A stretch of DNA of 46,313 bases, from positions 1 to 46,313 of the forward strand of contig CAYNOT010000026.1 in NCBI GenBank assembly GCA_964398945.1. The letters run 5' to 3'. How positions within the stretch are numbered: position 1 is the stretch's first letter; each line of letters starts with the position of its first letter. Made by a program: the position numbers and the translations under genes. The DNA comes from JBGTGG01 sp964398945. Lineage in GTDB: Bacteria; Bacteroidota; Bacteroidia; Cytophagales; Cyclobacteriaceae. This document shows, piece after piece, positions 15,582 through 23,765 of the stretch. A model generated the notes under the pieces. It searched no databases. It had not been told where the DNA came from and saw only the letters and a list, made by a program, of their open reading frames with translations.

Positions 15582-16877
15582 ATGAAGAATATTTTTACGC
15601 TACTTCTTATCACAGCTTTGGGTTTATCAGCGTATGCTCAAAAAACAATTATCCATTGTGGCTATCTGATCGATGGGAAAAGCAACGATGTCCAACCGCA
15701 AATGACCATTGAGGTTGAAGGGGATAAAATTGTAAAAGTATCAAAGGGCTTTACCAAACCTGGATCCAGCGATAAGCTAATAGACCTTTCCAAAAAAACG
15801 GTGATGCCCGGCTTTATCGATATGCACGTGCATATTGAGGGGGAGACCAGCAAAGACAATGCACTGCAACGGTTTACCTTAAATGAAGCGGACATTGCTT
15901 TTCGTTCCACTGTTTATGCGAAGAAAACATTGATGGCTGGTTTTACCACGGTGCGCGATTTAGGTGGATCGGGTGTAAACATCTCTTTGCGCAACGCCAT
16001 CAACCAGGGGACTGTGGTAGGGCCACGGATTTTTACGGCAGGAAAAACAATTGCTACAACAGGAGGCCATGGCGATCCGACCAACGGGTATCGAAAAGAT
16101 TTAATGGGCGACCCGGGCCCGAAGGACGGAGTCATTAATGGACCGGAGGATGCACGCAAAGCTGTACGTCAGCGCTACAAAGATGGGGCGGACGTTATCA
16201 AGATTACAGCAACAGGTGGCGTGTTGAGCATTGCAAAAGATGGATCGGGGCCACAGTTCACCGATGAAGAACTTGAAGCGATCATTGCCACAGCAAAAGA
16301 TTATGGAATGATTACCGCGGCACATGCGCATGGGGCAGAAGGAATGAAGCGTGCAGTGCTGGCAGGTATTACAACTATTGAGCACGGAACGATGATGACG
16401 GATGAGGTCATGGATTTGATGGTTCAGAAAGGAACGTACTATGTCCCAACTATCTCAGCAGGAAAGTATGTTGCCGGGCAAGCAAAAATTTCCGGATACT
16501 ACCATCCATTGGTTGTTCCAAAAGCACTGGAAATCGGGCCGAAAATCCAGAGCACATTTGCGAAAGCATATAAGAAAGGAGTGAAGATTGCATTTGGTAC
16601 AGACGCTGCTGTTTTCCCGCATGGTGAAAATGGAAAAGAATTTGGTTTTATGGTGGAGGCTGGCATGCCTGCTATGGAAGCGATTAAATCTGCGACCATT
16701 GTGAATGCTTCTATCCTTGGAGTAGTCGATAAACTTGGAACGATAGAGGTTGGAAAACTTGCGGATATTGTTGCTTCCGATGACAACCCGTTGAAGAATA
16801 TCAAGACGTTGGATGCTGTAAGTTTTGTGATGAAGGAGGGTGTGGTGTATAAAAATCTTTTAGAAATTAAATACTAG
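15582..16877 (+). CDS. Secreted amidohydrolase (Xaa-Pro dipeptidase/imidazolonepropionase-like)
   Basis: A 431-residue metal-dependent hydrolase. Residues 1-19 form a signal peptide (…GLSAYAQ), so it acts outside the cytoplasm. The metal site is readable in order: His82 and His84 (DMHVHIEGE), the bridging Lys (VIKITATGG), His residues in AAHAHG and IEHGT, and Asp in FGTDAAV. The GGHGDP motif and overall order match the group that includes Sgx9260-type enzymes acting on Xaa-Pro or other N-acyl amino acids. The substrate cannot be fixed from the sequence. Together with PepP and the tricorn-type protease it fits peptide use. Confidence 0.9.
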   Translation: MKNIFTLLLITALGLSAYAQKTIIHCGYLIDGKSNDVQPQMTIEVEGDKIVKVSKGFTKPGSSDKLIDLSKKTVMPGFIDMHVHIEGETSKDNALQRFTLNEADIAFRSTVYAKKTLMAGFTTVRDLGGSGVNISLRNAINQGTVVGPRIFTAGKTIATTGGHGDPTNGYRKDLMGDPGPKDGVINGPEDARKAVRQRYKDGADVIKITATGGVLSIAKDGSGPQFTDEELEAIIATAKDYGMITAAHAHGAEGMKRAVLAGITTIEHGTMMTDEVMDLMVQKGTYYVPTISAGKYVAGQAKISGYYHPLVVPKALEIGPKIQSTFAKAYKKGVKIAFGTDAAVFPHGENGKEFGFMVEAGMPAMEAIKSATIVNASILGVVDKLGTIEVGKLADIVASDDNPLKNIKTLDAVSFVMKEGVVYKNLLEIKY

Positions 16878-17030
16878 ACAAATGCACTAAGGTAAAACAT
16901 ACCACTAACTACGTTAGGTGTTGCTTTTTTACTTAAATTCATCTCGTTTGAATTGTTCTATTTCTTTCTGCAAAATTTTAGGGATGGGAAATTTATATTG
17001 ACCTCTTAATAATTTTGAATTATTGTCCAT

Positions 17031-17038
17031 TATATTTG
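17031..17038 (+). promoter_or_regulatory. Possible -7 element for the first SusC gene
   Basis: TATATTTG is an exact TANNTTTG match 42 bases upstream of the SusC ATG. No TTG lies at the usual 17-23 bases upstream (nearest are 13 and 30 away), so it may rely on an activator or be chance. Between 16878 and 17080 there is also a weak CTAAC/GTTAG hairpin (16905-16917) before six T, possibly ending amidohydrolase transcription. Confidence 0.35.
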
Positions 17039-17080
17039 TGATTCTTTTTATAAATAATACTAACCTATAAATTTTAAAGT

Positions 17081-20000
17081 ATGAGGAAAAATCTACTAGT
17101 CAGTGTGATTGCTCTATTCATGATATCGAGTATATCATGGGCACAAGAGCGAACAGTGTCAGGGAAAGTTACATCCGCAGATGATGGATCGGCTTTGCCT
17201 GGTGTGAACGTGGTTTTGAAAGGTACCACAACGGGTACTGCCACGGATGCAGACGGCAATTTTGCATTATCGGGAATCCCAGCTTCTGGTGGGAGCCTAA
17301 TCTTTTCGTTTATTGGATTGTTATCGGAGGAAATTCTAATTGGAGATCGAACTACTATTAACGTTGCACTTTCAATGGATATTATTCAACTTGGTGAAGT
17401 TGTTGTCACTACCTTCGGGGAATCTAAGAGATCTTCCTTCACCGGATCATACTCTCAGATCAATGCTGATAATATAGCTTCGCGGCCCCTCAGTAATGCT
17501 ATTTCGGCTATTGCAGGTTCAACGGCAGGCGTAACCACCACGGCAGGTACTGGTCAGCCTGGGGTAGCACCTGATGTACGGATTCGCGGTTTTGGGTCAA
17601 TGACTGCAACCAATGCCCCCTTATATGTTGTTGATGGTGTGCCCTATAATGAAAGTATCGCCAACCTCAATCCGGCTGACATCGAAACAATGACGATCTT
17701 AAAAGACGCTGCTTCAACCTCCCTTTATGGTGCACGTGCTGCCAATGGTGTGGTGATGATCACCACTAAAAAAGGAAAAGATAAAAACGGATCTATCAAT
17801 CTCCGTTATACAAAAGGCTTTAGTAACCGGGGTATGCCGGAATATGACCGTGTAGGTGCTTCTGAATATTACCCGCTTATGTGGGAGATGATTAGGAATA
17901 ACCTGGCTTACACTACTACCGGTACCGGTGCCGGTCAGGATTTGGCAACGGCCGGTGCCAATGCCACTGCAACGTATGGTACGAATGTTCGGTATAATGT
18001 TTACGATGTTCCATTTAACCAGTTGGTGGCTGCAAACGGTGTGATGAACCCCAATGCAAGACTTTTGTACAACAAGAGCGATTTGGATTGGGAAGCTCCC
18101 TTGATGAGACAGGGCAATAGGGATGAACTGAATTTAAATTTCTCCGGTGCTACCGATAAGTCTGATTATTTTATTTCGATGTCCTACCTTGATGATCAAG
18201 GTTACCAGATAAAGTCAGATTATAATCGATTTACAGCCCGTGTAAACTACAACACCCAACTCAAAAAATGGTTTAAGACGGGTGGCAATGTGGCAACAAC
18301 ATTTACTGAATCGAGGCAGTCGGCTGCTGACGGAGGCACCTCATTTGTTAACCCTTTCTTTTTCTCCAGAGGTATGGGTCCTATTTTCCCGGTCTATGCG
18401 TATGATCCGGCAAACCCCGGAAGTTTTTTGTTACGGGACGGTGAAAAATTCTATGACTATGGAAACATGTCGGCATTGGGGCTACCTAACCGCCCCCAAT
18501 ACGGTGGCCGTCATGCCATTGCCGAAACTGAGTTGAACGAGGATTTCTTTAGAAGAAATGTGTTGAGTACCCGCGGTTATGTGGAAATTTCTTTCTTGAA
18601 TGATTTTAGGTTTACCGCCAATGCTGGAGCGGATATAACGAACGAGAATATTGTAACCTTCGGAAACCCTGAAATCGGTGATGGTGCACCTGCCGGTCGT
18701 ACGACACATCGTTTCAACAACTTCTCCAACCTTAACTTCAACCAACTGTTGAATTATAGCAAGTCTTTTGGCCCTCACAATGTTTCGGCCTTGGTAGGGC
18801 ATGAGAGTTTCGACAGGCGCGTAAATTTTGTAACTGTATCAAAGGCGTTACAGTCACTTGATGGAAATATTGAACTTCCCAACTTTGCCACGTTAACAGG
18901 GGGTAATGGTTATCTGGACAGGTACAGAGTGGAAGGATATTTTTCCCGTATAAACTATGATTTCAACGAGAAATACTTTGCTTCATTTTCTGTTAGAAGA
19001 GACGGGTCAAGCAAATTCAGTGAAGACGTGCGTTGGGGTACATTTATGTCTGTAAGTGGTGCGTGGAGATTGGATCAGGAAACTTTCATCCAGAATATTC
19101 CGGCCATCAGCGAGTTGAAGCTCAGGGCTTCTTACGGTCAAACAGGTAATGATGGCGGTTCAGGTACCACTATTAGTTACTACGCATGGCAAGCTGTTTA
19201 TGGCTTAGGTTGGGATAATGCCGATGAGCCCGGAATTTTACAAGGCAGCCTTGGCAACAGGAATTTATCATGGGAATCCAGCGATGCATCCGATATAGCC
19301 TTGGAATTTGGTGTGCTTAAAAACCGCATTACAGGAACGGTTGAGTACTTTAACCGGGCATCGTCAAACCTTCTTTTCGGTGTTCCTATGCCCCTTTCGT
19401 CAGGGGTGGCAACAGTCACCCAAAACATTGGTAAGATGGTGAACCGTGGTATTGAAGTGAGTTTAGGTGCTGAAGTACTAAAACTGGGGGATTTCTCGTG
19501 GCAATTGGATGTGAATGCCACAAGACTTAAAAACGAAATCACCAAGATGCCGGATGATACGAAAGAAATAATCGATGGAACGAAAAAACGGGCAGAAGGC
19601 CGTTCACTCTATGATTTTTGGTTAAGGGAATACATTGGAGTAAGACCTGAAACAGGGGATGCCCTCTACCGTGCAGATACCTATAACCCTGCCAATTCAT
19701 TCATTACAGTGGAGGGCGATACGTTGACAACATCTATCTCCAATGCCCGCTTTCACTATGCCGGATCGTCAATTCCTAAACTTTCGGGAGGGTTTACCAA
19801 TACATTCAGATATAAGAACTTCACACTTTCTGCAGTAGTAGTTTACCAGCTTGGCGGCAAAGTATATGATGGCGCTTATGGCGGCTTAATGGGTTCAGGT
19901 GGATTTGGTAGCGCCAAGCACGTGGATATCTTGAATAGATGGACTCCTTCAGCGGAATTTTCAAATGTATGGTCTTTAAATGATTCTCACACCCCCCGTT

Positions 20001-20281
20001 TGGATGATGGCCGCACAGCCGACTATAATGGTGCATCCGACAGGTGGCTGATTGATGCCAGTTATTTGTACGTTCGTTCAGTAACATTGTCCTATGATCT
20101 TCCCGCTAACTGGGCTAATAAAGTATTCTTAAATAGGGCACAATTCTACATTAGTGGTGAAAACCTTTTATTTAAGTCGAAAAGGGAGGGTATGAATGTG
20201 CAAGAGAACTACGGTGGTACAACCACTAACGTGTACAGCCCTGCCAGGAGTTTGGTTTTTGGAGCTTCTATAACACTATAA
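17081..20281 (+). CDS. SusC/RagA-family TonB-dependent outer-membrane transporter
   Basis: A 1066-residue outer-membrane transporter that imports oligomeric nutrients with its SusD partner, powered by TonB. Signal peptide 1-22 (…ISWAQ) is followed by a carboxypeptidase-regulatory-like domain (about 26-112: VSGKVTSADDGSALPGVNVV), the plug (about 113-235) with the family signature LKDAASTSLYGARAANGVVMI, and a beta-barrel to the C-terminus. No STN signalling domain is present, so sigma/anti-sigma control through this receptor is unlikely. SusD starts only 14 bases downstream. The substrate is unknown, as no glycosidase, sulfatase or protease is linked. Confidence 0.96.
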   Translation: MRKNLLVSVIALFMISSISWAQERTVSGKVTSADDGSALPGVNVVLKGTTTGTATDADGNFALSGIPASGGSLIFSFIGLLSEEILIGDRTTINVALSMDIIQLGEVVVTTFGESKRSSFTGSYSQINADNIASRPLSNAISAIAGSTAGVTTTAGTGQPGVAPDVRIRGFGSMTATNAPLYVVDGVPYNESIANLNPADIETMTILKDAASTSLYGARAANGVVMITTKKGKDKNGSINLRYTKGFSNRGMPEYDRVGASEYYPLMWEMIRNNLAYTTTGTGAGQDLATAGANATATYGTNVRYNVYDVPFNQLVAANGVMNPNARLLYNKSDLDWEAPLMRQGNRDELNLNFSGATDKSDYFISMSYLDDQGYQIKSDYNRFTARVNYNTQLKKWFKTGGNVATTFTESRQSAADGGTSFVNPFFFSRGMGPIFPVYAYDPANPGSFLLRDGEKFYDYGNMSALGLPNRPQYGGRHAIAETELNEDFFRRNVLSTRGYVEISFLNDFRFTANAGADITNENIVTFGNPEIGDGAPAGRTTHRFNNFSNLNFNQLLNYSKSFGPHNVSALVGHESFDRRVNFVTVSKALQSLDGNIELPNFATLTGGNGYLDRYRVEGYFSRINYDFNEKYFASFSVRRDGSSKFSEDVRWGTFMSVSGAWRLDQETFIQNIPAISELKLRASYGQTGNDGGSGTTISYYAWQAVYGLGWDNADEPGILQGSLGNRNLSWESSDASDIALEFGVLKNRITGTVEYFNRASSNLLFGVPMPLSSGVATVTQNIGKMVNRGIEVSLGAEVLKLGDFSWQLDVNATRLKNEITKMPDDTKEIIDGTKKRAEGRSLYDFWLREYIGVRPETGDALYRADTYNPANSFITVEGDTLTTSISNARFHYAGSSIPKLSGGFTNTFRYKNFTLSAVVVYQLGGKVYDGAYGGLMGSGGFGSAKHVDILNRWTPSAEFSNVWSLNDSHTPRLDDGRTADYNGASDRWLIDASYLYVRSVTLSYDLPANWANKVFLNRAQFYISGENLLFKSKREGMNVQENYGGTTTNVYSPARSLVFGASITL

Positions 20282-20295
20282 AAATTATAATGGTT

Positions 20296-21795
20296 ATGAA
20301 AAATAAAATTTCAACTGTTCTGTTTATCGCGCTCTCTTTCCTCACGTTATCGTGTGGTGAGGATTTTTTGGATACGGCCCCCACGAACCAGGTGGATGCC
20401 AGTGCTGCGTTTTTAACCACCAAGAATGCAGAAGCTGCCGTGAATGGCATATACCGTCTTCTGTACTCCCAGGTTACTGGTGGCGATCAGGGGCATGCCA
20501 ATCATCCGGCCATGCTGTATGTATGGGATCTTATGGCCGATGACGTGGTTATACCCAATACTGATAATACCTGGAACTTAACGGATGCCAGATGGGTAGC
20601 GCACAGAACCGATGTAAACGTCACTGCGACCCATCCCTATCGGATGTACTACAGGGTAATCGCCAATACCAATGTGGCTATTCAAAATATAGACAATGCC
20701 ACCGGTCTGCAGGCAGACAGGGATCGGTTAAAAGGTGAAGTTTACGCCTTGAGGGCTTGGGCTTATTTTAACTTGGTTCAAATGTATGGTAAACGCTATG
20801 TGGCAGGTGTTAATAATGATCAAATGGGTGTTCCGCTTGTATTGGAGCCTATTCTAGAAGGACAGCCCAGGGCATCGGTTGAGGAGGTTTATGCGCAAAT
20901 CAATGCTGATCTGGACGAGGCGATTACCCTGTTGCCGTCAACACCAGTAAACAAGTCGCATCCTGATAAAGAAGTGGCCAAAGGCCTGAAGGCAAGGGTT
21001 GCCCTTGTTCAACAGAACTGGCCATTGGCCGAAACACTGGCCAATGAAGCCCGTCAGGGTATTCTGCCAATGGATACTACACAATACAAATCCGGTTTTT
21101 CAAATATCGCTGTTGGGGAATGGATGTGGGGAGTTGATCACTTGGAAGTCCACACAACATTTTTCTGGGGATTCCATCAATATATGTCCTGCAATTATAA
21201 CTCAACGGTCAATAGGGTTGCCCCCAAGTTAATAAACAGCGCATTGTATGCTCAAATCCCTGCTACTGATATCAGAAAGAAGATGTGGGTAGCGCCTGGA
21301 ACCCACCCTGATGATATTGTTGCTGCACCAGGTGGAATTAAGCCCAACTATATGGTGCAAAAGTTCAGGCTTGATGCAGCGAATCCTTCCACCAGTTTTA
21401 CGGGCGATGTTCCTTATATGAGAGCTTCTGAAATGTATTTGATTGAAGCAGAAGCGCAAGCCCGTCAGGGTGGCGCTAAGGAAACGGCCGCACAGAATAC
21501 GCTATTTGCATTAGTCAGTATGCGCGACCCCGGTTATGTAACTTCTACCAATACGGGTGCAGCCCTTATTGATGAGATTATACTTCAGAGAAGGATAGAA
21601 TTATGGGGCGAAGGTTTTCGGTTCTTCGATTTGAAGCGCATGAACCTGCCGCTTAACCGTAATGGTGCCAACTTTGTTACATCTGTAGTGGCTGGCTTGT
21701 ATGAAGTACCAGTCGGGGATGTGCGCTGGGAGTTTCTTATCCCCCGTGCCGAATTGGATGCCAATAAAGCTTTGATAGGCCAGCAAAACCCGTAA
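20296..21795 (+). CDS. SusD/RagB-family surface lipoprotein
   Basis: A 499-residue nutrient-binding lipoprotein that caps the SusC channel at the cell surface. The signal peptide and lipobox (FLTLSCGEDFLD, Cys at residue 20) are clear. An N-terminal SusD-like helix region (AFLTTKNAEAAVNGIYRLLY), the TPR-like core (RLKGEVYALRAWAYFNLVQMYG) and the C-terminal family block (EIILQRRIELWGEGFRFFDLKRM) all appear. ATG at 20296 is chosen over 20290 since it opens directly on MKNK. The length is typical. It forms a pair with the upstream SusC. Confidence 0.95.
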   Translation: MKNKISTVLFIALSFLTLSCGEDFLDTAPTNQVDASAAFLTTKNAEAAVNGIYRLLYSQVTGGDQGHANHPAMLYVWDLMADDVVIPNTDNTWNLTDARWVAHRTDVNVTATHPYRMYYRVIANTNVAIQNIDNATGLQADRDRLKGEVYALRAWAYFNLVQMYGKRYVAGVNNDQMGVPLVLEPILEGQPRASVEEVYAQINADLDEAITLLPSTPVNKSHPDKEVAKGLKARVALVQQNWPLAETLANEARQGILPMDTTQYKSGFSNIAVGEWMWGVDHLEVHTTFFWGFHQYMSCNYNSTVNRVAPKLINSALYAQIPATDIRKKMWVAPGTHPDDIVAAPGGIKPNYMVQKFRLDAANPSTSFTGDVPYMRASEMYLIEAEAQARQGGAKETAAQNTLFALVSMRDPGYVTSTNTGAALIDEIILQRRIELWGEGFRFFDLKRMNLPLNRNGANFVTSVVAGLYEVPVGDVRWEFLIPRAELDANKALIGQQNP

Positions 21796-21825
21796 TAATT
21801 ATTTTTAAATGATTTATTTAAGACA

Positions 21826-22908
21826 ATGAATATGAAGAAAAACCTTAAACAATTTTTGGTTGTAGCTTTGGGCTTACTGCTGTTTGTATCGGGATGTTCT
21901 GATGAGGATGTGACTGGAGAATACAGCGTCATCGTCAACGCAACTTATGCAATTCCGGCAGCGGATCAAGCAACAACTACGGGTACTGTTCCGGTTGATG
22001 CGAATAACTATCAACTGGGGGATGAAATTACCCTTCTTGGCAATACCGGTAATTTGACCAGGACCACTGGAGCCACTTTTGAGGGATGGATGGTGACAGG
22101 CTCAAGCACGGTATACCATGGAGGTGATGTGGTTACCATTCCAAGAACATTGCCATCTTCTACTTATACAATTACTGTTAAGTGGCCTCAAAGAGTAACA
22201 TATAATGGTAATAGTAGCACTGGGGGAACTGCACCGACAGATGCCACTTTTTACGTAACGGGAGCCTCAGTAACTGCTGCTCCTCAAGGTACGTTAGTCA
22301 GAGCTGGCTATACTTTTAATGGTTGGAATACAGCCGCAAACGGTTCTGGAACTGTGCAGGCCGTGGGCTCCAATTTTGCCATGCCTCTCACTGCTGTTAC
22401 GCTTTTTGCGCAATGGACTGCGAATCAAAATACTCTTACCTATAATGGTAATGGTAATACTGGTGGTTCGGTGCCGGTCGATAATAACACCTATGCTACT
22501 GGCTCCACTGTTAATGCAGATAACAATACAGGTAACTTAACCAGAACCGACTTTGCATTCCTTGGATGGAATACTACCGCTAGTGGAAGTGGTACAAATG
22601 TCACTGCCGGTGGAACATTTAGTATGCCTACTGCCAACACTACCCTTTATGCCATGTGGGCTCCTGTTTATACGGTGACATACAATGGTAATGGTAACAA
22701 TGGAGGAACTGCCCCTGTTGATAGTAATCAATATTTGAATGGAGCGAGTGTAACAGTTGCTGCTGTAGGTACTTTAACCAGAACAGGATTTACATTTAAC
22801 GGTTGGAATACCGCTGCTGATGGTTCTGGATCGAGGCTTACCGCAGGATCAAGCTTTGATATGGGCATTGCAAATGTTACTCTGTATGCTCAGTGGGAAG
22901 AAGAATAG
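21826..22908 (+). CDS. Lipoprotein with four InlB-type (Flg_new) repeats
   Basis: A 360-residue lipoprotein: lipobox LFVSGC with Cys24, so it is anchored and probably surface exposed. After a short linker come four repeats of the Listeria-Bacteroides (InlB B-repeat) type at about 34-119 (degenerate), 124-197, 204-278 and 284-357. Each full copy has VTYNGN..GG..P, a central R.GF.F.GWNT and a closing TLYAQW. In InlB such repeats are beta-sandwich modules that mediate protein contacts. It begins 30 bases after SusD with no terminator between, so it is the third gene of that operon. An alternative ATG at 21832 would remove two residues. Confidence 0.9.
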   Translation: MNMKKNLKQFLVVALGLLLFVSGCSDEDVTGEYSVIVNATYAIPAADQATTTGTVPVDANNYQLGDEITLLGNTGNLTRTTGATFEGWMVTGSSTVYHGGDVVTIPRTLPSSTYTITVKWPQRVTYNGNSSTGGTAPTDATFYVTGASVTAAPQGTLVRAGYTFNGWNTAANGSGTVQAVGSNFAMPLTAVTLFAQWTANQNTLTYNGNGNTGGSVPVDNNTYATGSTVNADNNTGNLTRTDFAFLGWNTTASGSGTNVTAGGTFSMPTANTTLYAMWAPVYTVTYNGNGNNGGTAPVDSNQYLNGASVTVAAVGTLTRTGFTFNGWNTAADGSGSRLTAGSSFDMGIANVTLYAQWEEE

Positions 22909-22945
22909 ACAAAGATTAAAGTATTTGATTCTGATTTTTACCAAA

Positions 22946-22977
22946 AGAGGCTGTCATATAAGACAGTCTCTTTTTTT
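22946..22977 (+). terminator. Intrinsic terminator of the first SusC/SusD operon
   Basis: AGAGGCTGTC (22946-22955) pairs with GACAGTCTCT (22962-22971) with one G-T wobble and a 6-base loop, followed by six T. It closes the SusC-SusD-InlB-repeat unit. Confidence 0.88.
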
Positions 22978-23051
22978 GGCTACCTTTAAACACTTCAATT
23001 AACCTTGAACAATCACTACATTCGATCAACTTTTTGTTTAAAACAACCATT

Positions 23052-23642
23052 ATGTCCCCAAAACCAAGACCCATCCTCTTCCTAATCCTGCCACTGATGG
23101 TAGTGATGTCTTCCTGCTTAAAAGGTGATTTGGAAGACCTTGAAAAACAACTGGCTGCTCTTGAAAAGGCGTTAGGCTCCAATGAACCGCTTGTTATGAA
23201 TTTCTCAACCACTACTACAGAAGGTGAAGCCATTGTGAAAAATGCTGCGTTCTTATTTAAGGCAGCTGATGTAGATGGGAATTATATGGTGGATGGCGGA
23301 AATGGGTATTATTACATTTATGTATTTCGTGCTCTTGATATCAGCTTTAATGAACGTCTTTGGGTGTATTTTGAGTACGACTCAAATACTGGCGAGACAG
23401 AAAATGTAGAAATGGGTATGAGTTGGTACGATAAGTATTTCACCCGGATTAATCCCACTTTTTATGAAGGCCAAACCAATGTCGAATTTGATTTTAAGCT
23501 AAACTCTATCAATACCGAAACCGGGCAGGTAAGCTTCTCCATTAATGTTCAGACAAATGAGGATTTTGCAAATGAATACAGTGGCCAACCGATGACTTGC
23601 AAAGTTGATTTTAATGGCACACTGGGTGTATTTGTTGATTAA
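23052..23642 (+). CDS. Unknown lipoprotein with coiled-coil stalk
   Basis: A 196-residue predicted lipoprotein. The ATG at 23052 opens on MSPKPRPILFLILP and ends in a lipobox (MSSC, Cys near residue 22); the 23034 ATG is less likely. Right after the Cys comes a short leucine heptad segment (LEDLEKQLAALEKAL), suggesting a trimeric or dimeric stalk, then a beta-rich domain of about 150 residues (YYYIYVFRALDISF, VEFDFKLNSINTETG, QVSFSINVQ). No family is recognised. It lies after the terminator of the SusC/SusD operon, so it is probably expressed separately. Confidence 0.75.
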   Translation: MSPKPRPILFLILPLMVVMSSCLKGDLEDLEKQLAALEKALGSNEPLVMNFSTTTTEGEAIVKNAAFLFKAADVDGNYMVDGGNGYYYIYVFRALDISFNERLWVYFEYDSNTGETENVEMGMSWYDKYFTRINPTFYEGQTNVEFDFKLNSINTETGQVSFSINVQTNEDFANEYSGQPMTCKVDFNGTLGVFVD

Positions 23643-23665
23643 TTGATTGCCGGTTCCCACTGTAA

Positions 23666-23706
23666 AAGCCCTTCTCCATAAATTATTGGGGAGGGTTTCT
23701 TTTTTT
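23666..23706 (+). terminator. Intrinsic terminator before lepA
   Basis: Bases 23666-23678 pair with 23687-23698 (one bulge and G-T pairs), a loop of about 8 bases, then a run of T broken only by one C. It ends the lipoprotein transcript 60 bases before the lepA start. Confidence 0.75.
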
Positions 23707-23727
23707 CGTTCTACCAAGATTTTAGGC

Positions 23728-23735
23728 TACTTTTG
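23728..23735 (+). promoter_or_regulatory. -7 element for lepA
   Basis: TACTTTTG matches TANNTTTG exactly, 30 bases before the lepA ATG. A partial -33 (TTCG at 23705-23708) lies 19 bases upstream, overlapping the end of the terminator T-run. Confidence 0.45.
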
Positions 23736-23765
23736 CAGTTCTAAAAATTTCAGGGAACAGAGGGA

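Noticed and set aside
17081..22908. Polysaccharide utilisation locus with a known substrate
   Set aside because: SusC and SusD are present, but no glycoside hydrolase, polysaccharide lyase, sulfatase or sensor is linked, so no substrate can be named.
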